Below are positions 1-6,045 of a stretch of DNA of 6,045 nucleotides, one piece after another. The notes beneath the pieces were generated by a model that was not told where the DNA came from, searched no databases, and saw nothing but the letters and a program-made list of their open reading frames with translations. The DNA is taken from NCBI GenBank assembly GCA_036260075.1, contig DATAAM010000104.1, forward strand, positions 1 through 6,045, in the 5' to 3' direction. The translations under genes were made by a program, and so were the position numbers. How positions within the stretch are numbered: the stretch's first letter is position 1; every line of letters begins with the position of its first letter. Source of the stretch: DATAAM01 sp036260075. Its GTDB lineage: Bacteria; Actinomycetota; Acidimicrobiia; Acidimicrobiales; JAHWLA01.

Positions 1-1021
1 CGCGGGCCTGCTCGCGCTCGCCGTCCACCGGTCGCCCACCACCGGCGGCGTGTTCGCCTCGTACGGCTCGCTGGTCGACGTGCGGGCCGCGGTGGCGGGC
101 GCCACCGTCGGCTTCGCCGGGCCGCGGGTGGTGGAGCTGACTCTGGGCACGCGACTGCCGCCCGGCTCGCACACCGCCGAGTCGGCGTACGCCGCGGGCC
201 TCGTCGACGCGCTGATCGACGAGGAGGAGGAGCAGGCGTGGGTGGAGGCCGTGCTCGGGTTGCGCCCGGCGCCGTTGACGCCGCGCTTCTCGCCCGGCGA
301 GGAGCTGCCGCCCGTCACCAGCGCGTGGCAGGAGGTGCACCGGGCGCGGGCGCCCGGTCGGCCCAGCGGATTCGACTGGGCGGCGCTGCTGTGCGACTCC
401 TGGGTCGACCTGCACGGCGTCGACCCGGTGGTGCGAGCGGGGCTGGCCCGCTTCGAGGACAGGCCGCTCGTAGTGGTGGCCTTCGACCGCCATGCCGCCG
501 ACGGCCGGCCCACGCCCGCCGGGTTCCGCCTGGCCCAGCGGGCCGCCGCGACGGCCGCCCGGCTGCGCCTGCCCGTCCTCACGTTGATCGACACGCCCGG
601 CGCCCACATGGGGCCCGAGGCCGAGGCGGGCGGCATCGCCGGGGAGATCGCCCGCACCATGGCGGCCTTCGACACGGCCGGCGAGGTCTCGGTGGCCGTG
701 TGCGTGGGAGAAGGCGGCAGCGGCGGGGCGCTGGCGCTCGGGCACACCGACCGGCTGCTCGTGCTCGAGCACGCGGTGTTCTCGGTGATCGCCCCCGAAG
801 GCGCCGCCGCCATCCTCGAGCGCGACGCGAGCAAGGCTCCCGAGGTGGCCGAGAAGCTGAAGCTCACGTCACGCGACCTCCTGGCCCTCGGCATCGTCGA
901 CGAGGTGGTCCCCGAGCGGGTGGACGCCGTGCGGGCCGCCGTCCGTCGGGCCTTCGACGAGGCGCAGCCGGGCGACCGACTTCGCCGGGCCGACGCGGCC
1001 ACGGAACGATGGGTGCGATGA
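1..1021 (+). CDS. Fused AccD/AccA-type acetyl-CoA carboxylase carboxyltransferase (5'-partial)
   Basis: This is the carboxyltransferase part of a biotin-dependent acyl-CoA carboxylase, a cytoplasmic enzyme that moves CO2 from carboxybiotin to acetyl-CoA to make malonyl-CoA. The frame is open to the left edge, with codons starting at base 2, so 339 residues are visible. The GTG at 50 is internal: the 16 residues before it already read as AccD-like sequence (SPTTGG at visible residues 11-16). Residues about 1-95 resemble the end of AccD (PTTGGVFASYGSL, then GFAGPRVVE and LPPGS). Residues about 115-330 resemble AccA: a WQEVHRARAPGRP entry segment, LIDTPGA, GEGGSGGAL at 236-244 (the oxyanion-hole type motif), and FSVIAPEGAAAIL. 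The usual AccA HGDR...DD segment is replaced by a shorter HGVDPVV stretch. Any zinc ribbon would lie upstream of the window. Single-chain AccD-AccA proteins are known in actinobacteria. Acetyl-CoA is the likely substrate, but another acyl-CoA is possible. The TGA stop overlaps the next gene's ATG. Confidence 0.9.
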   Translation, partial: AGLLALAVHRSPTTGGVFASYGSLVDVRAAVAGATVGFAGPRVVELTLGTRLPPGSHTAESAYAAGLVDALIDEEEEQAWVEAVLGLRPAPLTPRFSPGEELPPVTSAWQEVHRARAPGRPSGFDWAALLCDSWVDLHGVDPVVRAGLARFEDRPLVVVAFDRHAADGRPTPAGFRLAQRAAATAARLRLPVLTLIDTPGAHMGPEAEAGGIAGEIARTMAAFDTAGEVSVAVCVGEGGSGGALALGHTDRLLVLEHAVFSVIAPEGAAAILERDASKAPEVAEKLKLTSRDLLALGIVDEVVPERVDAVRAAVRRAFDEAQPGDRLRRADAATERWVR

Positions 1022-1458
1022 AGACCCGCCCGCGAACGGTGTTCTGGCTGACGGCGGGCGCGCTCGCGTTTGCCGGCCTCGTGTTGTTCCTGACCGTGCA
1101 GTACGTGTCGCAGAACCCCGACGAGGCCAACCTGGGCGCCCAGGTGATCCGGGTGCAGGCCGAGCGCATGGCCCAGCGCATCGAGGAGACGGGGCCGCTG
1201 CCGTTCCAGGACCCGAACGGCGACCGCGACGTGTACCTCCAGCACACAGGCGACGACGCGGAGAAGGGCTGGGTGCTGGTGCTCGCCTATCCGGCCGGGC
1301 GCGAGGGCGAGAGGCGCTGCGCCATCACGTGGGACGCCAAGCGCGACGAGTTCCGCTCGCCGTGCACCGGCTCCACCCACCCGCCCGACGGTGCGGGCCT
1401 GACCACGTTCCCGGCGCCGGTGGAGGACGGCAAGGTCGTCATCGACCTCCGCGGCTGA
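1018..1458 (+). CDS. Small membrane-anchored protein with a ligand-less Rieske-like domain
   Basis: The 146-residue product has a basic N-terminus (KTRPR) and one hydrophobic helix at about 8-30, followed by a soluble domain of about 115 residues. This predicts an N-in, C-out membrane anchor. The C-terminal part, 101-144, follows the Rieske pattern C-x-I-x-W...F-x-x-P-C-x-G-S, then a PxDG turn, FPAPVEDGKVVIDL and the end. C101 and C116 are 15 residues apart and match the two disulfide cysteines of bc1-type Rieske proteins. The four [2Fe-2S] ligand positions read E96, E98, S114 and T117 instead of Cys, His, Cys and His, so cluster binding is not expected. The overall length and single anchor fit a small Rieske-type subunit. 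The start at 1018 makes an ATGA overlap with the carboxyltransferase gene, implying coupled translation. An ATG at 1009 would add three residues (MGA); GGAA at 1003-1006 is the only weak ribosome-binding sequence. The fold assignment is by motif reading only and the function is unknown. Confidence 0.75.
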   Translation: MKTRPRTVFWLTAGALAFAGLVLFLTVQYVSQNPDEANLGAQVIRVQAERMAQRIEETGPLPFQDPNGDRDVYLQHTGDDAEKGWVLVLAYPAGREGERRCAITWDAKRDEFRSPCTGSTHPPDGAGLTTFPAPVEDGKVVIDLRG

Positions 1459-1494
1459 ACATCAGCCCCCCCCCCGGCCGGCCGTGAAGCGGGC
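1459..1494. other. Convergent intergenic gap with C10 run and GGCCGGCC
   Basis: These 36 bases separate the stop codons of two converging genes. They contain a run of ten C at 1466-1475 followed directly by the 8-bp palindrome GGCCGGCC at 1476-1483. AGCCC at 1464-1468 can pair with GGGCT at 1491-1495, but the stem is only 5 bp with a 22-base loop and neither strand has a T tract. Transcription from both sides should end near here, yet no convincing intrinsic terminator is visible. The homopolymer lies outside both reading frames, so length changes would not alter either protein. Confidence 0.5.
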
Positions 1495-2178
1495 TCAGGA
1501 GACGTCGAGCGCGTCGACGTCCTCGCGGTCGGCCAGCGGCGCCAGCAGCTCCTCCAGCTCCTTGCCGGTCGGGCCCGCCACGTCGGCGGTGATCGTGCAG
1601 TCCTCGTCTTCCTCCCGCACGCTCAGCGAGCGGATGGAGATGCCGGGCAGCTCGTTCAACGCCGCCACCACCCGCGACGGCTCGGCGCCGCGGGCCAGGC
1701 GGACGACGACCGTCTCGCGGCTGTGCGCCCGGGCGGCGATCCACCGCCGCGGCGCCCGCAGGCCCACCAACGCCAGCAGCAGCGCCGCCGTGGTGACGGC
1801 AGTGACGATGTAGCTGCCGACCCCCACGCCGAGCCCGATGGCGGCCGTGACCCACAGACTGGCCGCGGTGGTGAGCCCCTTCACCGTGGCGCCGTACTTG
1901 AGGATGGCGCCGCCCCCGAGGAAGCCCACCCCGGTGACGATGTTGGACGCCACCCGCTCCACGCCGATGTTGACGTTGGTGTCGTTGCGTGTGTCGGCGA
2001 ACTCCTGCCAGCCGTAGGCGCCCGCGATCGTGAACAGGGCCGCACCGAGCGCCACCGAGATGTGCGTGCGCAGGCCCGCGGGGTGGTCGTTCAGCTCGCG
2101 CTCGAGGCCGACCAGCCCGCCGAGCACGGCGGCCAGGACGATGCGGCCCGCCAGCTCCCACTCGCTCGGCACGACCAC
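1495..2178 (-). CDS. MgtC/SapB family membrane protein
   Basis: This 227-residue integral membrane protein belongs to the MgtC/SapB family. Family members are linked to growth in low magnesium and, in some pathogens, to survival in macrophages; the biochemical role is not settled. Visible family marks are GLERE at 24-28, GLRTH at 35-39, VGFLGGGAI at 84-92 and VKGLTTAASLW at 99-109. About five hydrophobic segments lie at roughly 9-26, 40-57, 78-94, 104-120 and 122-140. Residues about 150-227 form a soluble, ACT-like C-terminal domain with an acidic stretch (REEDEDC). The chosen start is GTG at 2178, one base after the pcrA stop, with AGAAGG at 2185-2190 as a ribosome-binding site 6 bases upstream. 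A second GTG two codons later is the only close alternative. It is probably translated from the same message as pcrA. The family call is firm, but the substrate or partner in this organism cannot be read from the sequence. Confidence 0.9.
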   Translation of the reverse strand: MVVPSEWELAGRIVLAAVLGGLVGLERELNDHPAGLRTHISVALGAALFTIAGAYGWQEFADTRNDTNVNIGVERVASNIVTGVGFLGGGAILKYGATVKGLTTAASLWVTAAIGLGVGVGSYIVTAVTTAALLLALVGLRAPRRWIAARAHSRETVVVRLARGAEPSRVVAALNELPGISIRSLSVREEDEDCTITADVAGPTGKELEELLAPLADREDVDALDVS

Positions 2179-2179
2179 G

Positions 2180-4351
2180 TCAGGCCTTCTTCAACGGCGC
2201 CCACGCCAGCAGGAGCCGCTTCTCGCCCAGGCCCGGGAAGCGCACCACCGCTTCGGCCTTGTCGCCGGAGCCGATGACCTCCAGGATCACGCCCTCGCCC
2301 CACTTGCCGTGCACCACGTCGTCGCCAGCCCGCAGGCCCAGCTCCTCGGCGCCGCTGGTGCGGGCGGGCGTGGCGCCCCGGCCGCTGCGCAGGGCCGACT
2401 CCACCACGTCGCGGCGGTGCTCCTCGGCCGACGACGAGCGCCCGAAGCCCACGCGGGCGCCCTCGGCCACGTTGGTCAGCTCCTCGGGGATCTCCTTCAG
2501 GAACCGGCTGGGCGGGTTGTACTGCGTCGAACCCCACAGGGTGCGGCACCACGCGTGCGTGAGGTAGAGCCGCTCGCGAGCCCGGGTGATGCCGACGTAG
2601 CAGAGCCGCCGCTCCTCCTCCAGCTCGTCGGGCTCGCCGAGCGAGCGCAGGTGGGGGAACACGCCGTCCTCCAAGCCGATCATGAACACCACCGGGAACT
2701 CCAGGCCCTTCGCCGTGTGCAGCGTCATCAGCACGGCCTTGGAGTCGTCGTCGTCGATCTCGTCGGCGTCGGAGACGAGGGTGACCGCTTCGAGGAACTC
2801 GTCGAGCGTCTCGTACTCGGCCGCCACGCCGCACAGCTCGGCCAGGTTCTCCAGGCGGCCCGCCGCCTCCACCGTGCGCTCGGCCTCCAGCTCGGCCCGG
2901 TAGCCGGTGCGCTCCAGCACCTCGGCCACCAGGTCGGCGGGCGCCGCGCCTGACCGGCGCAGGTCTTCGAGCAACGAGAGCACGTCGCGGATGCCGCCCA
3001 TCGCCTTGCCGGTGACGCCCGCCGCCTCCGCTTGGGCCATCGCCTGCGCGAACGGCACGCCGTGCGAGGCGGCCCAGGCGTCGAGCCGCCCGATGCTGGT
3101 GTCGCCCACGCCCCGCTTGGGCACGTTGACGATCCGCTTGAGCGACACCTCGTCGGCGGGGTTGGCCACCGCTTTGAGGTAGGCGAGGACGTCCTTGACC
3201 TCCCGACGGTCGTAGAACTTGGTGCCGCCCACCACCTTGTAGGGGATGCCCTGGCGCACCAGCTGTTCCTCGAACACGCGGCTCTGCGCATTGGTCCGGT
3301 AGAAGACGGCCATGTCGCCCCAGCGCAGGTTTGCTGTGTCGTGCAGGCGGGCCATCTCGTGCACCACCCACGTCGCCTCGTCGTGCTCGTCCTCGGCGTG
3401 GTAGCGGGTGATGAGCTCGCCGCCCACCTGCTCGGTCCACAGCGCCTTGGGCTTGCGCATGGCGTTGTTGGCGATCACGGCGTTGGCGGCGTCGAGGATC
3501 GTCTGGGTGGAGCGGTAGTTCTGCTCCAGCACGATGGTGGTGGCGTCAGGGAACGCCTCCTCGAACTCCAGGATGTTGCGGATGTCGGCCCCGCGGAACC
3601 GATAGACCGACTGGTCGGAGTCTCCCACCACGCACACGTTGCGGTGCCCGCGGCCGAGCATGAGCACCAGCTCGTTCTGTGCTCGGTTGGTGTCCTGGTA
3701 CTCGTCGACGAGCAGGTGCTTGAACCGCTCCCGGTAGTGCGCGAGCACGTCGGGCTGGGCCTGGAGCACGTTCACCGTGACCATGAGCAGGTCGTCGAAG
3801 TCCATGGCCCCCGCCGCCAACAGGCGGCGCTGGTACTCGGCGTACACGTCGGCGATGCGGCGGTCGAACACGGTGCGGGCCCGATGGCGGAACGTCTCGA
3901 AGTCGACCAGCTCGTTCTTGGCCGTGCTGATGGTGGCGTGCACCGTGCGCGGCGGCATCTTCTTTGTGTCGAGGTTGAGGTCGCGCAGCACATAGCCCAC
4001 CAGGCGCACGGCGTCGGCCTGGTCGTAGATCGTGAACGACGACGGGTAGCCGAGGAGCTTGGCGTCACGACGGAGGATGCGCACGCAGGCCGAGTGGAAG
4101 GTGGACACCCACATGCGCTGCGCCACCGGCCCCACCAGCTCCGCCACCCGGGCCTTCATCTCGTCGGCGGCCTTGTTGGTGAAGGTGATGGCGAGGATCT
4201 CGAAGGGCGAGACCCCGCACTCCTTGATCAGGTAGGCGATGCGGTGGGTGAGCACCCGCGTCTTGCCCGAGCCCGCCCCGGCCACGATCAGCAGCGGCCC
4301 GCCTTCGTGGACCACGGCTTCCCGCTGGACGGGGTTCAGGCCTTCGAGCAT
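2180..4351 (-). CDS. pcrA: ATP-dependent DNA helicase PcrA (UvrD/Rep superfamily 1A)
   Basis: This is a complete 723-residue 3'-5' DNA helicase, the usual PcrA length. The family acts in nucleotide excision repair, removal of RecA filaments and clearing of replication-transcription conflicts in the cytoplasm. All SF1A motifs are visible in order: Q-motif region LNPVQREAV at 5-13, Walker A AGAGSGKT at 24-31, motif Ia TFTNKAADEM at 56-65, Walker B VDEYQD at 215-220, motif III GDSDQSVYRFRGAD at 243-256, motif IV QNYRST at 277-282, motif V TLHTAKGLEF at 543-552 and motif VI YVGITRARERLYL at 585-597. After a variable linker (about 625-670), residues 674-723 form a Tudor/KOW-like tail with HGKWGEGVI. 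PcrA tails of this kind are reported to contact RNA polymerase. The acidic DEIDDDD stretch at 530-536 before motif V is usual in the family. ATG at 4351 is chosen for its GAGGG ribosome-binding site and because MLEGLNPVQREAV is the typical family start. It lies 7 bases after zapE and 1 base before the mgtC-family gene. Confidence 0.97.
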   Translation of the reverse strand: MLEGLNPVQREAVVHEGGPLLIVAGAGSGKTRVLTHRIAYLIKECGVSPFEILAITFTNKAADEMKARVAELVGPVAQRMWVSTFHSACVRILRRDAKLLGYPSSFTIYDQADAVRLVGYVLRDLNLDTKKMPPRTVHATISTAKNELVDFETFRHRARTVFDRRIADVYAEYQRRLLAAGAMDFDDLLMVTVNVLQAQPDVLAHYRERFKHLLVDEYQDTNRAQNELVLMLGRGHRNVCVVGDSDQSVYRFRGADIRNILEFEEAFPDATTIVLEQNYRSTQTILDAANAVIANNAMRKPKALWTEQVGGELITRYHAEDEHDEATWVVHEMARLHDTANLRWGDMAVFYRTNAQSRVFEEQLVRQGIPYKVVGGTKFYDRREVKDVLAYLKAVANPADEVSLKRIVNVPKRGVGDTSIGRLDAWAASHGVPFAQAMAQAEAAGVTGKAMGGIRDVLSLLEDLRRSGAAPADLVAEVLERTGYRAELEAERTVEAAGRLENLAELCGVAAEYETLDEFLEAVTLVSDADEIDDDDSKAVLMTLHTAKGLEFPVVFMIGLEDGVFPHLRSLGEPDELEEERRLCYVGITRARERLYLTHAWCRTLWGSTQYNPPSRFLKEIPEELTNVAEGARVGFGRSSSAEEHRRDVVESALRSGRGATPARTSGAEELGLRAGDDVVHGKWGEGVILEVIGSGDKAEAVVRFPGLGEKRLLLAWAPLKKA
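2185..2190 (-). promoter_or_regulatory. Ribosome-binding site of the mgtC-family gene, inside the pcrA end
   Basis: On the minus strand AGAAGG lies 6 bases before the GTG at 2178. It sits inside the last codons of pcrA (the Lys-Lys-Ala end), so ribosomes finishing pcrA arrive directly on it. This supports the GTG start and translational coupling. Confidence 0.6.
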
Positions 4352-4355
4352 GAAA

Positions 4356-4361
4356 CCCTCA
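4356..4361 (-). promoter_or_regulatory. pcrA ribosome-binding site overlapping the zapE stop codon
   Basis: The minus strand reads TGAGGG, then TTTC, then ATG. TGA is the zapE stop and GAGGG is a good anti-16S match 4 bases before the pcrA start. The sharing of bases points to coupled translation of zapE and pcrA and fixes the pcrA start. Confidence 0.65.
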
Positions 4362-5384
4362 GGCTACCCGGCGGGCCTCCGCCAGCATGGCGAGGAGCCG
4401 GCTCTCGCAGCGCCCGTACTTGGTGCGGTAGCCGCCGTGGCGGTACGTCGCCGGGAACAGCTCCTCGACCGGGCACCCCGACGCCGCCACCGTCACCTGC
4501 GCGTCGTAGAGCTCGTCGACCAAGTGCACGAACAGCAGGGCGTCGCCCTGGTTGGCGATCGGGTGCAGGCGGCGGATCACCACGGCGTCGAGGCCGTCGA
4601 GCAGGGCGCCGAACTGCGCCGGGTGCACGCGGCGCAGGTGGGCAATGAGGGCGTCGAACTCGTCGTCGCTGACGGTGCCGTCGACGTCGAACCGGTCGAG
4701 GGCCTCGGGCGGGAACGGCTCGGCCTCGGCCCGGCTCGTGGCCCGGTAGTCGGGACCGTCGATGCGCACGACCTCGAACCACGAGGCGATGGCGGCGATC
4801 TCCCGCTTGAAGTCGGCGGCGTGGAAGCGGCCCTCGCCCAGCCGGTCGGGCAGGGCGTTGGACGTGGAGGCCACCCGCACCCCCGCGGGCACGACGCTGC
4901 GCAGGAACGTGACGGTCATCAGCGTGTTGGCCACGTCGTCGAGCTCGAACTCGTCGATGCAGAGGAGCCGGTTGCTCCGGAAGGCGGCGACGGCGGCCTC
5001 CATGCCGAGGAAGCCGATGGCCGACGCCAGCTCGGCGAAGGTGAGGTACGCCTTCGGCTCCGGCGCCGCGTGCCACAGGGAGGCCAGCAGGTGCGTCTTC
5101 CCCACGCCGAAGCCGCCGTCGAGGTAGCGGCCCGGCAGCCCCTCGGCTGCCTCGCGCCGCCGCCACGACCAGCGCCGAGCGGGTGGGCGCTCCGTCTCCA
5201 CCACCTCGACCGCGAACCGCTCCAGGTCGGCCCGCGCCGCCGCCTGCGACGGGTGTTCGGGGTTGGGCACGTACGTCTCGAAGCGCACGCCCTCGAAGCG
5301 CTTGGGCGGATGGAAGCGGGCGACGAGGTCGGCGGCGGTCAGCCGGGGAAACCGATCGACCAGCCGAACCCGCTCTGCCTTCAC
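4359..5384 (-). CDS. zapE: AFG1/ZapE family AAA-type ATPase
   Basis: This is a cytoplasmic P-loop ATPase of the AFG1/ZapE family. In E. coli ZapE is linked to Z-ring function; yeast Afg1 is linked to mitochondrial protein quality control; actinobacterial members are little studied. Numbering from the GTG at 5384 (341 residues), an N-terminal region (RFEGVRFETY, then NPEHPSQ) leads to Walker A GGFGVGKT at 90-97, Walker B CIDEFE with D144 and E145, and a sensor-1-like ASTSN at 172-176. Near the end YGRCESRL is the family's C-terminal arginine/serine motif. The lengths and order match the family and no domain is missing. The open frame extends to an ATG at 5411 (350 residues). That ATG and its next codons are the loop and one arm of a perfect inverted repeat and have no ribosome-binding site, so I prefer the GTG. 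The GTG also lacks a clear one, so start confidence is only about 0.55. The family call is firm. Confidence 0.93.
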   Translation of the reverse strand: MKAERVRLVDRFPRLTAADLVARFHPPKRFEGVRFETYVPNPEHPSQAAARADLERFAVEVVETERPPARRWSWRRREAAEGLPGRYLDGGFGVGKTHLLASLWHAAPEPKAYLTFAELASAIGFLGMEAAVAAFRSNRLLCIDEFELDDVANTLMTVTFLRSVVPAGVRVASTSNALPDRLGEGRFHAADFKREIAAIASWFEVVRIDGPDYRATSRAEAEPFPPEALDRFDVDGTVSDDEFDALIAHLRRVHPAQFGALLDGLDAVVIRRLHPIANQGDALLFVHLVDELYDAQVTVAASGCPVEELFPATYRHGGYRTKYGRCESRLLAMLAEARRVA

Positions 5385-5385
5385 A

Positions 5386-5435
5386 GTTCTGGGTCGCAAA
5401 TCACGCGCCATAGCGCGTGATTTGCGACCCAGAAC
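5386..5435. repeat. Perfect 23-bp inverted repeat (hairpin) between guaA and zapE
   Basis: Bases 5386-5408 (beginning GTTCTGGGTCGC) and 5413-5435 (ending GCGACCCAGAAC) are exact reverse complements over 23 bp, separated by only four bases (CATA on the plus strand). The arms include an AAAT/ATTT patch in otherwise GC-rich sequence. The repeat begins 7 bases after the guaA stop on the minus strand, where a terminator or RNA 3'-end stabiliser would sit. Neither side has a T tract, so it is not a canonical intrinsic terminator. U-less hairpin terminators have been proposed in actinobacteria. It could also be one copy of a dispersed palindromic repeat family. Its loop carries the longest-ORF ATG of zapE. 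Confidence 0.9.
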
Positions 5436-5442
5436 GAGGGGG

Positions 5443-6045
5443 TTACTCCCACTCGATGGTGCCGGGGGGCTTCGACGTGACGTCGAGCGCCACCCGGTTG
5501 ACCCCGGGCACCTCGTTGATGATGCGACTCGACAGCCGTTCGAGCACGTCGTAGGGCAAGCGGGCCCAGTCGGCCGTCATGGCGTCGTCGGAGGTGACGG
5601 CCCGGATCACGATCGGGTAGGCGTAGGTGCGCTCGTCGCCCATCACGCCCACCGTGCGCACCGCCGGCAGCACGGCGAACGACTGCCACAGCTCCCGGTA
5701 CAAGCCCGCCCGCTTGATCTCCTCCGTCACGATGGCGTCGGCCGCCCGCAGGATGTCGAGCCGTTCCCTCGTCACCGTGCCGACGATGCGCACGGCCAGC
5801 CCCGGCCCCGGGAACGGCTGGCGCCACACGATCTCCTCGGGCAGGCCCAGCTCCTCGCCCACCGCCCGCACCTCGTCCTTGAACAGGTTGCGCAGCGGCT
5901 CGACCAGCTCGAACTCCATGTCGTCGGGCAGGCCGCCCACGTTGTGGTGCGACTTGATCTTGGCCGCGTCCTTGGTGCCCGACTCGATGATGTCGGGATA
6001 GAGGGTGCCCTGGACGAGGAACCGGGCGTCGGCGTGGTCGCGGGC
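5443..6045 (-). CDS. guaA: GMP synthase (glutamine-hydrolysing), C-terminal part (5'-partial)
   Basis: GMP synthase converts XMP to GMP with ATP and glutamine, the last step of de novo guanine nucleotide synthesis, in the cytoplasm. The frame is open from the right edge to TAA at 5443-5445, giving the last 200 residues of a protein normally about 510-530 long. The GTG at 5940 is internal. The 35 residues before it carry family sequence (FLVQGTLYPDIIESG, then IKSHHN). Visible are the end of the ATP-pyrophosphatase domain, with KSHHNVGGLPDDMEFELVEPLR at residues 31-52 (read in two overlapping parts), and the dimerisation domain: FKDEVR, IVWRQPFPGPGLAVRI at 72-87, ERLDILRAADAIV, VGVMGDERTY at 132-141, MTADWARLPYDVLER and the C-terminal SKPPGTIEWE. 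No frameshift or missing motif is seen. The amidotransferase domain and the promoter lie outside the window. It is the upstream member of the guaA-zapE-pcrA-mgtC strand. Confidence 0.98.
   Translation of the reverse strand, partial: ARDHADARFLVQGTLYPDIIESGTKDAAKIKSHHNVGGLPDDMEFELVEPLRNLFKDEVRAVGEELGLPEEIVWRQPFPGPGLAVRIVGTVTRERLDILRAADAIVTEEIKRAGLYRELWQSFAVLPAVRTVGVMGDERTYAYPIVIRAVTSDDAMTADWARLPYDVLERLSSRIINEVPGVNRVALDVTSKPPGTIEWE

Noticed and set aside
238..1017. Upstream in-frame extension of the Rieske-like gene to a start at 238
   Set aside because: The extension is an Arg/Gly/Ala-rich shadow of the carboxyltransferase. The natural start is at the ATGA overlap, where a membrane anchor begins.
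1464..1495. Bidirectional intrinsic terminator in the convergent gap
   Set aside because: Only a 5-bp stem with a 22-base loop and no T tract; too weak to call.
2740..2775. GTC/GTCGTCG short repeat that looks like a microsatellite
   Set aside because: It encodes the acidic Asp/Glu stretch before motif V of PcrA, which is usual in the family.
2091..3440. 449-codon minus-strand open frame overlapping pcrA in another frame
   Set aside because: The composition is Arg/Gly/Ala-rich and pcrA motifs occupy the other frame across the whole span.
3032..4648. 538-codon plus-strand open frame opposite pcrA and the end of zapE
   Set aside because: It is antisense to well-supported genes with intact motifs. 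Its translation is rich in His, Val, Gly and Arg without domain marks, which is typical of a high-GC shadow frame.
4239..5420. 393-codon plus-strand open frame opposite zapE
   Set aside because: It mirrors the zapE coding strand, has low-complexity composition and no recognisable motif. Its tail simply reads through the palindrome.
5386..5435. Integron attC site or insertion-sequence end
   Set aside because: No integrase, transposase, cassette structure or flanking target duplication is visible, and the palindrome is a simple perfect hairpin.

Overview
The window is about 70% GC by eye, with strong codon bias and many long out-of-frame shadow ORFs. It holds six genes and almost no spare DNA. 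The gene content suggests a high-GC Actinomycetota chromosome: a single-chain AccD-AccA-like carboxyltransferase, an actinobacterial-style ZapE/AFG1 ATPase and a PcrA-type helicase. Acidimicrobiia or a related lineage is possible, but that placement is inference. There are no tRNA or rRNA genes, insertion sequences, CRISPR arrays or phage genes.

Plus strand (1-1458): the 3' part of a fused acetyl-CoA carboxylase carboxyltransferase gene runs in from the left edge. It overlaps by 4 bases (ATGA) a small single-pass membrane protein whose outer domain looks like a Rieske fold. That protein keeps the two disulfide cysteines of the fold but none of the four iron-sulfur ligands.

Minus strand (1495-6045), read right to left: guaA (GMP synthase C-terminal 200 residues, running off the right edge), a perfect 23-bp inverted repeat, zapE, pcrA and an mgtC/sapB-family membrane protein. 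zapE, pcrA and mgtC are packed with gaps of 7 and 1 bases and look translationally coupled. The two gene groups converge at a 36-base gap (1459-1494) that contains a run of ten C residues.

Functionally this is core metabolism and maintenance: fatty-acid precursor synthesis, purine synthesis, DNA repair and replication-conflict resolution, a division or protein-quality ATPase, and ion-stress membrane biology. I see no evidence for a new multi-gene system. The two items most worth a second look are the ligand-less Rieske-like protein coupled to the carboxyltransferase and the large palindrome between guaA and zapE. The palindrome swallows the longest possible zapE start codon.
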